A DNA stretch of 64,000 nucleotides from Maea johnstoni (Eukaryota; Annelida; Polychaeta; Spionida; Magelonidae), in the NCBI GenBank assembly GCA_963942565.1, contig OZ012688.1, forward strand, positions 23,212,524 to 23,276,523. Reading direction: 5' to 3'. The translations under genes were made by a program, and so were the position numbers. Shown here piece by piece: positions 16,559-27,369 of this stretch. The first letter of the stretch is position 1. Each line of letters begins with the position of its first letter. Below the pieces are notes generated by a model that was not told the DNA's origin, did not search any database, and saw only the letters and a list, made by a program, of their open reading frames with translations.

Positions 16559-18272
16559 CATGGATATCAAATGTTCACGTATAGGAATCAGACAAAAATA
16601 GTTAATTGAATAAAGGTTAATATTTTATTGCAGTGTGAAGAAATACATTGATGCAGGCAAACACAGTGAAATTGATGTCGGAGTTGATGGGGGAAAGTGG
16701 TATGCCCAAAAGGTTCATGAACTGAGAAAACAAAGCGACACTAGTGTTACATCACATGGGAAAACCAATCCACCCATATTACCTATCACTGGTTGGCAAG
16801 ATTTCAAGGCGGTTCCATTCCCGACAAATTTTAACTATGGACACATACATCATCACATTGTGGAATCAGTGGAATTCTTAAAACAAGACAAGGATTACAA
16901 CACCGACTCTGATTCTGATAATGAACATTTAGATCTACACACTGCTAAACCCATTGTGAAGGGAAAACTATTTTACTCAAGTGGCCATGTGAAGATGATG
17001 AAAGCATATTCTGATGGACAATTTTATTTCCTTAAAGCTAAAGTAATGGCCTCATATCAAATTAAAGTTTCTTATGATGTTTCAACTATTTTATCTAGTG
17101 AATCGGGCTTCGTGAAAGATGCATCATGTACCTGTAAAGCCTCTGCAATGGGTCGCTGCAACCACATAGCAGGACTTTTATTTGCATTATTAGATTTCAC
17201 AAATAAGAGTGAAAATGATACCTCATGTACAAGTCAAACATGTCAGTGGAATAAAGGGCGTAGTACAAAAAGGAACCCCCAAAAGATTTTTGAGGCTACA
17301 TATTCCAGTTCTAAAAAGAAAGCAAAATTGCTAAATCCCTGCCCCCCTCAATTTGCGGTTTCTCCCTCAGAGGCAGACTGCGCCCACTTTCTCCAAGATT
17401 TGCAGACCTCTTCTGCTGGTAAAGTACCTTCTATGTGGGAAACACTGCTACATTTTAAGTATGAAGATTACATACTTGATGACCTACAAGTGGAAATTTT
17501 GAAGGAAAAGCGGAAAACTCTACTGTTAAATCTGTCAAGAGGTGAAAATAGTGATACCCCGAAGGCGATACAGATAGTAAAAGAACAACAATCTGATGAA
17601 TGGTTTACCCAAAGAAGATTGCGAATTACAGCTTCACAATGTAAAAAGGTGTTCTCCTTACAGAGCCCTTCTTCAATTTCAAATTATTTGAGAAGTTCAC
17701 TTTGGGATAGCCAGAAGCTATATACTAAAGGTATGTTATATGGTCAGGAAAATGAGGCTATAGCTTTGGCGGAGTATAGAAGAGGAGCACAGTTAAACAG
17801 TCCTAATTTAAAAGCAATAAAAACAGGATTTTGGATAAACTCCAAATTTCCTGAGTTAGGATGTAGTCCAGATGGTTTAGTTTTAGACCCACAATCAGAT
17901 GTAGATATATATGGCCTTGTTGAAATAAAATGCCCCTATATCCTACAGGCTCATAGTGTTAAGAAATTTGATGACTGTCTCAACAGTGCCCAGGTGAAAA
18001 GATTTTGTTTGGAAAGGGTTAATCAGGAACTTCACCTGAAGCATAATCATGAATACTATTATCAAGTGCAAATGCAGCTAGGTGTTACTGGATTGAAATG
18101 GTGTGATTTTGTAGTATGGTCACCAAAGGACATTTTTGTTGAAAGAATTTCCTTTGATAGTGAATTCTGGGGACAGGTAAAATGTAAACTGGTGGAATTT
18201 CATCACAGTAGAATCTGTCCTGAATACTTTGAAATGAGACTCCCCAGAGAGCTACCACCCATGTTACTATAA
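16038..18272 (+). CDS. Transposon-encoded SAP-SWIM-YqaJ nuclease, two exons
   Basis: Exons 16038-16201 and 16634-18272 are joined across AG|GTAGGG and TTGCAG|T; the split codon becomes Ser55 and the product is 600 residues. Residues 28-55 (HSKLQLKRWLECRGLP) fit a SAP DNA-binding motif. C220-x-C222, C230-x-H232 form a SWIM zinc finger. Residues 370-555 are a YqaJ-type PD-(D/E)xK exonuclease: helix WFTQRRLRITAS, Asp468 in CSPDG, Glu485 and Lys487 in VEIKCP, then YYYQVQMQ. In lambda-like phages YqaJ proteins chew 5' ends for strand annealing; here the role in transposition is unknown. The frame is unbroken and all metal-binding residues are present. The intron holds a long TA microsatellite. Confidence 0.85.
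16462..16552. repeat. (TA)n microsatellite in the nuclease intron
   Basis: About 45 uninterrupted TA units between the donor at 16202 and the acceptor at 16633. Confidence 0.97.
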
Positions 18273-18298
18273 TTGAAATGCGATATGCCAATTGTTAA

Positions 18299-18300
<2 letters not shown>

Positions 18301-18367
<67 letters not shown>

Positions 18368-18374
18368 TATATAT
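18301..18374. repeat. (TA)n microsatellite between convergent genes
   Basis: About 36 TA units with one AAAT interruption, lying between the stop of the nuclease (18272) and the natural end of the transposase frame (18473). Confidence 0.95.
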
Positions 18375-18472
18375 GTCATGAAACTTGCTTGCCTCTCATT
18401 TTAGCCTATAATCATCTTGATATGAAGATTATACACATTAAATACTTGACCATAAGTCTGGATAGTTTCAAC

Positions 18473-20209
18473 CTATTTTACTAATGGCTCTTGAAAGTTT
18501 ACAAGGCAACCCACTACAAATGTGATTTGTGAAATAATCGGGGCTAAGGACAGTGGCACAGTCTGTTGTAATATTCGATACTTCTTCATTCTTTCAATAG
18601 CTCATTCGACATGAATTCTTACTTTTGCTATAGATTTTGTTTTTGCTTCCTCTTGGGGAGTGAAACAGTCCCTTCCATTCAGAAATGGGGGAATGTTCAA
18701 CTCAACTTGTTTTTTAAGTAGCAAATCTTGGATGGTAAATCCCCGATCAGCCATCACTAAATCCCCTTTATCAAGTTTATCAAGAAATCCAGATTGTTTG
18801 ACTATCTCTCTATCAGAAATACTTCCTTCAAAAACATCAGAAACATACATGATCCCCCCATTTGGTGCAATACCAACAAGAACTTTTAATGTCGAGCGAC
18901 CTTTGTAAGATGAATAAAGATTTCCCTGCCTGCCAAAATCACCTGCTTGCTGCACAAAAATTTCAGTGCAATCAATAATTGTTCTAATATTTTTAAACTT
19001 TTTGAAACATTTTGGTAAATTTCTTTTCACCTGTGTGCGGCTAGTGAACATCATTTCTTTCAACCCATCAAACCTTTGATAAAGAAACTGCACCCAGGCA
19101 AGTATTATTCGGGATACACTACTCTGACAAATACCAAATCTGTATCCAATATCTCTCTGTAACAGGCCTAAACGAAGTCGCATTAGTGTGAGGAAAAGTT
19201 CATCCATTGGTGATAGACTTCTCTTTCGGCCTAACTTAAAGGAAGATCCTGCTTCTGTTCCTGATGACTGCCGATAGATCAAGTGATTAACAGCCGGTCC
19301 CAAAAACCTCCAAAGGGTCATAAACTGCAGAAAAGTCAGTCCAGTGTAATACTTGAACTGTTTGTTGTCATCTTTGACATGTTCATAAGAGAAGTACTTC
19401 TTCTGACTAGTTTTAGAAACTGGGCTACGGTTAACATGTTTATCTGGTTTAGTATTACGAGTACTCAACTTTTGGTTTAACATTTGAACCTCATTTTCCA
19501 AAAGTATAACTTTGTTCTTTAATATAGTTTTCTCTATATTTTTAGTTACACATTCGGAACAACGTTCAGTTTGTGTTGATGCATCACATGTTAATCCTGT
19601 AGTATCATCCTTTGTATATGTAGGCAGAATGTTCTGTAAAGTTGGAATGGTATCCATTCCATTATTGTTTGATGCCCCCTGATCCAATAAAGTCTCATTG
19701 ATAAGCTCAGTATCTTCTGTTTCTTTTCCTTCTAGAAAGGTAGTCCGGTCAAATGGAAGCTTTCGTTTCCTAGTCAGCTTCTTAACCTATCAAACAAGTA
19801 CATAATATAAGTGAATGAATCCAGAATGATAATTTTTGAGTATGGTCAGTATTCACAAAAATTGAAGGAGGTAGCTAAAAATGCTCAGGATAACTATTCT
19901 AGTCTGTCAGGGTGATTTAATGAAATAAGTACTTGCCTGATGTATTGTGTAATTTGCTGGAATGGGGTCTGGATGCTCATCACTGGGTCCTTGAGGTTCA
20001 ACAAAGTGTGCACTGCATATATAGGTATATTTAGTTATGGATGAAATATCAAAATTTAGTCTAGAACAAGCTCTAAGCCATCTTTTACACTTTTCTGCAT
20101 CTTGGCTAGGTTTTGGGAAGGGAATGAAATACACTCCCTTCATACCCTCTTTCTCTTGAAATCTAGAGTCATTGGTACAAGTACCATAGCAACAATGCTT
20201 GACTGGCAT
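18473..20209 (-). CDS. THAP-HTH-DDE transposase, two exons, one premature stop
   Basis: Exon 1 (19937-20209) codes a THAP zinc finger: C6/C7, C11, C65-x2-H68 and a DPIPANY end. Exon 2 (19786 down to 18473) follows a 150-bp intron with a GC donor (CAG|GCAAGT) and a GATAG acceptor; the nearby GT donor would give an immediate stop. Then come a basic patch, a coiled coil near residues 175-200, a Tnp_4-type helix-turn-helix (284-326) and a DDE domain with Asp363 (IDCTE), Asp438 (MADRGF) and Glu485 (RIHVE). A TGA at 18602-18604 stands where the family has Arg (VERAIERIK). After it the frame runs 42 more codons of family-like sequence to TAG at 18473-18475. The change fits a CpG C-to-T mutation. The transposase is thus probably inactive, or lacks its last helix. 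Confidence 0.82.
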
Positions 20210-20334
20210 TATAAATCTATAAGTTACAGCAAGAAATCACTAGTTCCTAGACACAACTCTGCTCATCTACACAGCACAGACCCATGTGCCTGCCTGCTGC
20301 TGTCCCACCAAGCCTCAGCGCTGACGTCATAATC

Positions 20335-20690
20335 TATAAATAACTTAGGGGTCTACCCTATTTAGAGCTACACCGGACAGGATATGCAAACCCAACTGGG
20401 GCATTTATGACCCCCACACAGAGTAGCATTGTCTCTGAAGGGGGCAATTAGCATGTGCTTCAGAATGGTGGGTCAGGAGTGCCGGTGTAATGGGATAAAG
20501 CGACCCCAGAATCTGTGGACCCCCAGTCACTGAAAATTAGGGTTACATTGACCCCCTGGGATATTGACTCCTAAGCACCTGTTGACTTACCCCTGAATAA
20601 AATGACACCTAGTCCTAGTCACTTACCCCTAGTGTATCAAGGCTTCATTGTTTTCTAATAAAAGCATTATTTTGATTTTGATTTATTGGC
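20335..20690. other. Flank with GACCCC/GGGGTC words
   Basis: Contains several short ACCCCC and TTACCCCTA words and an ACACCGG/CCGGTGT pair (about 20372 and 20492). No gene or complete element is recognised. Confidence 0.3.
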
Positions 20691-21440
20691 TGTTCTTATG
20701 ATAAAAGCATTAAATATATCATTTTAAGCAGACATCCTAGGATACAGTAAACAATAAATTTAAAAAGAACAATTTATTTTTCAATATTCATAATTTAAGG
20801 TATTTATTAATTTTGAAGAAAGGAAAAGTAACTAAAATGAACTATGAATATTCAAAGAATGAATAATGAATATGAAAAGTGTTACAAATATTAAATATAA
20901 ACTTGAATTTTCTGTATTCAGAAATGATTCTTTAATATTTATATTTTTTTCAATATGTATTGATTATTAAAAAATATTGAAAAGGTCTTTTTGCATATAA
21001 TTGGTAAATTGAATTGCGAATATTGGAAAATCATTATGATAATATAAACTTTTTCAAATATTCATAATTTCTTAATATTCTTAATTCATATTTTCATATT
21101 CATGACTTTTCAATGTTCTTAATTCATTACTCCGTATTCCTAATTTATTTTTCATTTTTGTATTAGTTTTTCAATATTCATGATTAAATGTTTTTCTGCA
21201 TATTGGAAAAGGAATTTAATGAATATTAACAAATCATTTGTGAGTATTGAAAAATAACCTTGAATTTCCAATATGAGTAATTTATTTTTCAATATTTATA
21301 ACTCATTTTTCAATATTTGTTATTGATAGTCATTTTTAAGAATTATTAAATATATTCATTACTCAATATTCTTAAATCATTTATTATCTATAAATGATAT
21401 TTTAAAATTCATGTTTTTCCAATATGGGAAAAATGATACA
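20691..21440. repeat. AT-rich region of degenerate TTCATAAT/CAATATT words
   Basis: Over 750 bp the words TTCATAATT, TTTTTCAATATT and GAATATT recur on both strands at irregular distances. It resembles a much decayed AT-rich satellite. A similar but shorter tract lies at 41830-42150. Confidence 0.55.
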
Positions 21441-21940
21441 TTTTATGTTTATTCTGAGCACATTATTCTACATTGAAATTAAAGTTCTACACTAGCTGTC
21501 ATTACCAGTCCAAGTGACCTTGTTAACTTAAAACAGGGAGGTCACTGTCATCTGTTACACCGGGGAGGTATTTCCTGAAAAACATGTTAAAACCCTTACT
21601 TTTCCCTGGCCTGCCCCTCTCAAACCTGCCCTTGTATTATTATGATATCACTTTACAAAAGTACAAAAATATTTAGCAAAAGTGTAGTTTAGGGTTCGTG
21701 TAACTAGAAAAAATCATAACAGTGGTTATGTACATTAACAAATAGTGATTATATGCTTAATTCTTCAAGAAAAGTCTTTCGTAATATTTTGAACTTAAAC
21801 CTTTTATAATTTTAACTTGGAATTAGTATTTTATAAAAAGCAGACCAAAATCTAGGGTGTCTTTTTGCCTAAAATAAGATATTTTTCATGAACCAGGGAG
21901 TCCAATAGACACCCAGCTGGCTAAGACCCTGATATATCTA
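21441..21940. other. Intergenic stretch, nothing recognised
   Basis: No exon-like frame or terminal repeats. The right end (GGCTAAGACCCTGATATATC) resembles the terminus of the hAT-type element at 31494-31817 (GGCTAAGACCCTG), so it may be a fragment of that family. Confidence 0.35.
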
Positions 21941-22097
<157 letters not shown>

Positions 22098-22134
22098 CTT
22101 AAAGATTAGGCCGAGCATTAAGGAATTCCATATG

Positions 22135-22444
22135 GCAGTGTGGACGGACATTCCCCTCCACCATCGGTTCCCCCCTTCAAGTCGGCATTGGTGAACGGCG
22201 AATACGAATCAACATGCAGATACGCACCAACATGGGAATACGCACCAACCTGCATTCGTCAACATCATTCGGCCAGATATAGAAGAATGCAGGTTGGTGC
22301 GTATTCACCATGTTGGTGCGTATTCGCCATGTTGGTGCGTGTTGCAACCAGGTTGATGCGTAATAAGTCAGGTTGCATCGTACATTCTAAATGTTGCATC
22401 GTACATTCTAAATGTTGAATATTTGGTCATATGGCGTTCCATAG
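22135..22444 (-). mobile_element. Foldback MITE (family D), copy 2
   Basis: The complement of this segment is colinear with 14337-14655. A perfect 17-bp stem is formed by CGCACCAACCTGCATTC at 22241-22257 and its complement at 22285-22301, flanked by further ACGCACCAACATGG units in opposite orientation. The end TATGGAACGCCAT matches copy 1. The last unit (GCATCGTACATTCTAAATGT) is duplicated in tandem. Confidence 0.68.
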
Positions 22445-23854
22445 TAGACCCGGGTTGTGTCTCTATCCAGGCCAGCTGTTCTTGATACTGACGTCTATAT
22501 GGCCTTCAGAGACACGGTACCACTGCATTGTAAAAATCTGACACCCACTACGGTGAATTCACCGTAGTGGATTTCTCGCGTGATAAGGCGAGTGTCACGG
22601 CCAGACTTATACCAATGAATTAAGTACATCTTTGACTAGAGTATTTGCCCTAAGTCGGCAGGTGACAATGGTTGGAATGTTTTATAATCTTAGAAAGAAG
22701 TTCTGAAGCGGCAATTTCCGCCATTTTAAAATTCCGATGTATGCTTAGGCCTGACTAATTGAGCACCTGCCAAGACATTAGGAGCTTCTGTTATACGCGA
22801 ACAGAAGCTCCTAATGTCTTGGCAGGTGCCCGTGACACTCGCCTTATCACGCGAGAAATCCACTACGGTGAATTCACCGTAGTGGATGCCAGGTTTTTAC
22901 AATGCAGTGGTACCGTGTCTCTGAAGGCCATATAGACGTCAGTATCCAGAAGGACTCAATTCTAGAAGGGAAAGTGTGCATTGAGCATGTAATATCTTGA
23001 TGGAGAACGCGAAGTTGTGCGGAGAAAGGCGCCCGCGACCGCATGTCAATGGCTGTTATAGTTCTATCTCACTATAACTTGAACAATTGAGCTTTTGTTG
23101 TAGTTAGATATGATCCCATGATATGTTGTGTGCTTCATGCACGAGTCCACCCAGCTGAACGGCACCAGCCCACCCTGCCCCCCTCCCCCTGATTGTTGGC
23201 GCGCAAAAGCTCAAAGAGACTGGCACTAGTCTATACAATGCAAAATTCACGCGCACATGTCTCAAGGGACTGGCATGCTAGTCTATCCACTGAATTCCGA
23301 CACGCGGTGGCGAGGGTCGCAGAACAACACCGCAACAAGTAATCTCCATTTTCTTATGAGTAAGACACTAGCGACGCCAAATATACATTTTATTGACAGA
23401 CAATCATAATAGGATGATTTTAAACTTGATAAAACGCATTATATATTTAAATAGGAAAAAAGTACCAGACAATGACGTCACTTTGTATTCTAACCCAGTA
23501 AATCGGTCACCTAGGAACGCAGATGTATCCTTCCATTTATGAAGAGAATGTTCTTTACTAAAACGGCTATATCACAACATTGAGGGCGCCTAATTAGTAA
23601 CGAAGCAAGGATACAACATTTCACTGACAGACAATCATGATTGAATGATTATAAGTGTTTAAAAAAAGCATTGTACGGATATTTCTGTGGTCACGTGATC
23701 AATATCTGTCCGCAGCCTATTCTAAGTATAGGAAAAACAATGATTAAGCGCGATACCGATGTTGAAGTAGTGTCCAAGGCCACAACCAATCAGAGAATTG
23801 GGCGCTCGAACGTCAAGAACAGCTGGCCTGGATAGAGACACAAACCGGGTCTAC
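22444..23854. mobile_element. Element G with 41-bp inverted ends, hosts element F
   Basis: GTAGACCCGGGTTGTGTCTC and on to CTGTTCTTGA at 22444-22485 is the complement of 23813-23854, with about one mismatch. Its interior includes element F (22484-22946), a segment (22947-23290) whose complement matches 29330-29665, and two related pieces starting TTGACAGACAATCAT near 23392 and 23624. No coding frame. Repeat E resumes to its right. Confidence 0.6.
22484..22946. mobile_element. Foldback element F with 117-bp inverted ends and three internal palindromes
   Basis: The arms 22484-22600 and 22830-22946 are equal in length and almost perfectly complementary. Each arm contains its own 26-bp perfect palindrome around GGTGAATTCACC (22545-22570 and 22860-22885). 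Between them a third hairpin has 30-bp perfect arms at 22763-22792 and 22800-22829 with a 7-nt loop. Non-coding. Confidence 0.85.
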
Positions 23855-24380
23855 AGAGTGGGCTGACCGACGCAGACATTACGCAGCCACCGTGATCATG
23901 CAGACGCAGTTCATCTTCGTGACTCGACATCATAGTCTGTCCCGTAATAACACCGAAAAAATAACTTTTAAAGACAAATATATAAGAAACAAGAATAAAG
24001 ATGAGGAATGTTTAGTAATGTGGGGAATAACCTTATATTCTGAAAACATTTTAAATAATGTGCATGAAATGGATGTGCAATGTAAGGAATTTTCCATCAT
24101 TGAGCCATTTAGAGCTTGACTCTGTCGGTATCAATACAACTATGCTGGCCATGACAGAGCTACGGTTATGGACGATAGAGCAAGACCCCTAATTTAATCC
24201 ATACTGGACATAACATGAATACAAGAATTATGTTTCGACTTTTTGGAATCTGAAATTGGAATCCAGCATATAATAAAGGATGAAAGCGGCTGATGGATTC
24301 AAGCGTATAATCTGATACTTCTGTAAGATAACTATTCTATAGAAATTGCCTTTTCCCGCAGTAGATGACAGACCTGGGTT
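23855..24380 (+). repeat. Dispersed repeat E (3' part) joined to segment J
   Basis: GACGCAGACATTACGCAGCC to GGATGTGCAATGTAA matches 37050-37290. The rest (TCATTGAGCCATTTAGAGCT to CCAGCATATAATAAAGGATG) is the complement of 41540-41765. Confidence 0.6.
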
Positions 24381-25068
24381 GTAGCTGGCATTGTCATAGT
24401 CTAAAACAAATATCAACTCTTGTTACATCAGAAATGTATGCATGCAAGTCAGTTCCTCATTTTTTGTTTGTCTGTTGTTGTTGTTTTTTGTTTTGTTTTG
24501 TTGTACGAGCCGGATGACCTAGACCTCTAGGCTCTCAAATGTGGGCTTACCTCTGCGTGGGAGAAGCCTTGACGTGCGTGCGCCAATTCTTTGATTGTTT
24601 TGCGGCCCTGGCCGCGATCTCAGCTTTTTCTTCTGCGCTTACTCATACCCTGTTTCGATAGTTAGAGTAATATGGGGAAACATAGTGATCACGTGACAAC
24701 ACAAATAACCTTACAATGCGATTTTCTCACACTTAAAATCACTCTTTTATGATCGTCTGACGTTTAAATACTGTATCATTGGCTTTGTCAGTGTTGTTGC
24801 GCCCTAATTAATGGCCGTGTTTGAATTTGAACTATTTTTGATCGCGAAGTGGAAGACATGCTGCATTCTTAGGTGTCATCGCGCATTTACACTGAGCCTG
24901 TTTGCCGTAGCCCATTGGTTAAAAAAGTCACACCCACGCCAGGCACGTGATCCTATTTATAATCAAAAATGACGTCATCCTCGAAGCGCGAGTTATTGTT
25001 CAATATTCATCACACACGTGATCATATTTACAATTTTTCCGAAACAAAGTTAAAAACATCAACCCTAT
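24381..25068. other. Non-coding stretch with segment J piece
   Basis: TTGTACGAGCCGGATGACCT through TCTGCGTGGGAGAAGCCTT (24503-24572) is the complement of 40930-41003. The rest carries CACGTGATC words (about 24692, 24944, 25014) and is otherwise unremarkable. Confidence 0.45.
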
Positions 25069-25212
25069 ACAAATATGCCATGCCAGTGTGGGTATCCTGA
25101 TGAATGTCTCCCAGAGGGAGGATGGTTTTCCCGAGGGCGGAGCCCGAGGGAAAACCATCCTCCCGAGGGGAGACATTCCATCAGGATACCCACACTGGCA
25201 TGGCATATTTGT
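25069..25212. repeat. 144-bp near-perfect palindrome
   Basis: ACAAATATGCCATGCCAGTG leads a 70-bp arm whose complement follows after a 3-nt centre at GGGCGGAGCCC. The arms differ by one indel and about three bases. The outer part would form a stable hairpin or cruciform. Probably a foldback MITE; no target duplication is clear. Confidence 0.85.
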
Positions 25213-25299
25213 TTTATTATACCGAAAAAAAACCAATTTGGCAAAATATCAATGAAAACAACAATGACTGCCGGTAGATCCAGTGAGAACGGTGGACGT

Positions 25300-25968
25300 T
25301 TTGCCGGTACTTAAGGATGCCCGCACCAGTTTTATTTTTGTCCTTAGAATTTTGTAATTTTTGAATATGTTATACCTCGTGGGACAAAACTAAAGGAAAT
25401 GTAAAAAGAAATTGTCTGTTTGGCCGATTTCTCTTGTTAGAGACAAATTTGTGATTTTTGAATAGTGACCATTTCAGGGAAAAGAGGCTGCCACGTCATA
25501 CATTTTATAATTTTCAGCTCATTCTGGGTTGTTCGCGCACAGAAAGATAAATTGTCGATTTTCATGGGTGTAAATTTGCATGCAGGTAATGAAGTAGGTC
25601 CTCTTTCTGGTAGCACAAACAGTGTTTCAAAACCTACTACATCTTTTGCACAGTTTAAAGGGGCCCTAAAGGCTCACAAACATATCAGCTTATATGAAAG
25701 TTATACACTTCAAGAACAGGATGCTACCATTCTTTTTCTCTCAGTGATCCCGTGAGGGGAGATTTTTGCGTATTGTCATCCTCCTAGACAGCCTCTGCCA
25801 GCCACTGGGTGCGGCCATGTTTTTCAAGTGCTATCAGCTGTGACACAATCGGGTGGCAGGAATCACATCCTGTCTCCAAGCTACCTCTGGGCAGTGTATC
25901 TAACAGCAGTGCTCCTGACAAGAGCTCTCTGCACAAGTTGCATAAAAACGTATATATCAAACAAGAAA
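25300..25968. other. Flank upstream of the THAP ORF
   Basis: No gene recognised. The THAP frame is open upstream to an ATG at 25828, but the residues before 25969 have no THAP character and are probably 5' UTR or flank. Confidence 0.35.
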
Positions 25969-26298
25969 ATGGTGAAATCATGTGCAGCAATTGGCTGTAA
26001 AAAAAGACACGGTAGTGGAGAAAGCTTTCATAGATTTCCTAGTAGTAAATTTAGACAAAAACAGTGGTTAGCATCCATGAAACTTTTAAACCCACCTGTC
26101 CTGAAGTATGCATATGTATGTTCAGACCACTTCACTGACGAGGATTATGTCAGAAATCACACACTGCAGTCAGGATTACTTCAGAGTACAGTTAACAAGG
26201 TTCTGAAGAGGGATGCTTTTTTAGAAGGTTTGGGTACTTGTGAAATAGGTGTGCATAATCTCTCACACTTCTTCAAAAAAAGAAACAGTCACAATTGA
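25969..26298 (+). CDS. THAP-domain protein or first exon of one
   Basis: From the ATG at 25969 the frame codes MVKSCAAIGCKKRHGSG, then FHRFPSSKFRQKQWLASM, then YVCSDHFTDEDYV. This is a complete THAP C2CH zinc finger (C5, C10, CSDH) with the expected Trp. After about 85 residues the frame (TVNKVLKRDAFLEGLG) loses the typical VPTIF end and stops at residue 109. THAP domains bind DNA in host regulators and in P-element-like, Kolobok and ISL2EU transposases. Here no transposase domain follows within 900 bp, so this is either a short solo-THAP gene, a first exon whose partners I cannot find, or a transposon relic. An upstream in-frame ATG at 25828 is less likely. Confidence 0.6.
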   Translation: MVKSCAAIGCKKRHGSGESFHRFPSSKFRQKQWLASMKLLNPPVLKYAYVCSDHFTDEDYVRNHTLQSGLLQSTVNKVLKRDAFLEGLGTCEIGVHNLSHFFKKRNSHN

Positions 26299-27192
26299 TA
26301 CACCTTTTATCATGCTCCATGCGACTCCTATTGCATCTAGTCTTACTTTCTTCAAGGATATAATATCTGGTAACCAATTTTCATAAATCTCTTATTTCAA
26401 GCAGAAGTGATCTTGCAATTTATCAATTTCGGGATTTATTTACTTTATTGGTATACATTTACTAGTCTCAGCATGATTTACCTTCATTCAGTTGCTCAAC
26501 GAATATAAGCACAGGTGTATGCATTAAATGTTTAATATTAAGCCAGCATGAGAAGGGTAAATATCATTCCCTAACTTACAAAATTGAAACAGCTAAGGTT
26601 ATAGTCAGTCATGACCCCATTTTCACTGGGAAGAAATACATTTCTAAATAGTACTGCAATATAGAGGAAGGTTGAAATCAAAATATCTCAAATTGCAAAT
26701 GACCCTTTCTTTTATTTATGATAGAATAAATGACATTTTCATTTACTCATTACCAACCTTCTCTTAATGACTTATGATTAATAATCATACTCTTCATTAT
26801 TATGATCTGATGTACAGACTTTAGCAACCCTAACAGCTAACTTTCAGGGTGAATGGCAATTTTCATAGGTACCTCAACATGGTCTTTATTAATCCACTGA
26901 GAATAGACTGTGCAGGATTTTGTTAGTTGTGTTACAACTGAGGTTTTGTCTTATGTCTAGGTCCCTAGGGTAATAACAAAAGTAAGTAAAGGAAAGGGAC
27001 ACACAGGGTAATTGACCTTGTCCAATTGGCATTACACATCTAGACCCCATGGGACACAAGGTAGTAAACACAGGAAGTGACTAGCAGTACTGGGAACAGC
27101 AATCATCTTCATTTCCTTTAGTAATTGTGTACATATTCATGAAGATTATAGAAAAGAAATGTCAAGAATACCTTTGGAAGGGGCCTGATAAT
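26299..27192. other. Stretch between THAP and P2X7-like ORFs, nothing recognised
   Basis: AT-rich, no exon-like frame with known motifs on either strand, no terminal repeats noticed. Confidence 0.4.
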
Positions 27193-27369
27193 TTAAAGAA
27201 GGAAAGAAGTCTGACAGGTACACCACAACATGCTATTTAAGCGCCAGCCCTCTGTTTCCACATCTTGACCATCAAATTCATCAACACCTTGAACTATGTC
27301 CATATAATCCACCTGATCACCTTCAGCCACTCTTGGTTCAAAGTCGTAGGGATTTGCATGCCTAAACAT
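27193..27369 (-). CDS. P2X7-C-terminal-like fragment
   Basis: A 58-codon frame from ATG at 27369 codes MFRHANPYDFEPRVAEGD, an acidic linker, then GWRLNSMLWCTC. The order PY-x-FEP, acid-rich spacer, R-L/V-(G/N)-x-x-x-WC-x-C fits the start of the cysteine-rich P2RX7 C-terminal domain found in many small invertebrate proteins named P2X7-like. The following CxxC and ExxCC parts are absent: the frame runs into CQTSFLL and stops. A donor could lie at TTGTG|GTGTAC near 27228, with later exons elsewhere, or it may be a decayed copy. It faces the THAP ORF at 25969-26298. Confidence 0.45.
   Translation of the reverse strand: MFRHANPYDFEPRVAEGDQVDYMDIVQGVDEFDGQDVETEGWRLNSMLWCTCQTSFLL

Larger units (their letters stand above)
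15529..20334. mobile_element. ISL2EU/IS4EU-like DNA transposon with two convergent genes
   Basis: Imperfect inverted ends of about 35 bp are seen at 15529-15563 and 20300-20334 (26 of 35 paired, best over GGTGGGACAG). Between them lie a SAP-SWIM-YqaJ gene on plus and a THAP-HTH-DDE transposase gene on minus, meeting tail to tail at a TA microsatellite. A DDE transposase plus a YqaJ-type nuclease is, as I recall, the hallmark of the ISL2EU group within the PIF/Harbinger-like PHIS assemblage. The exact outer limits and the short target duplication are not secure. Confidence 0.68.

Noticed and set aside
16244-16609. 121-codon plus frame inside the nuclease intron
   Set aside because: Its core is IYIYIY from the TA microsatellite, and it lies between confirmed splice sites.
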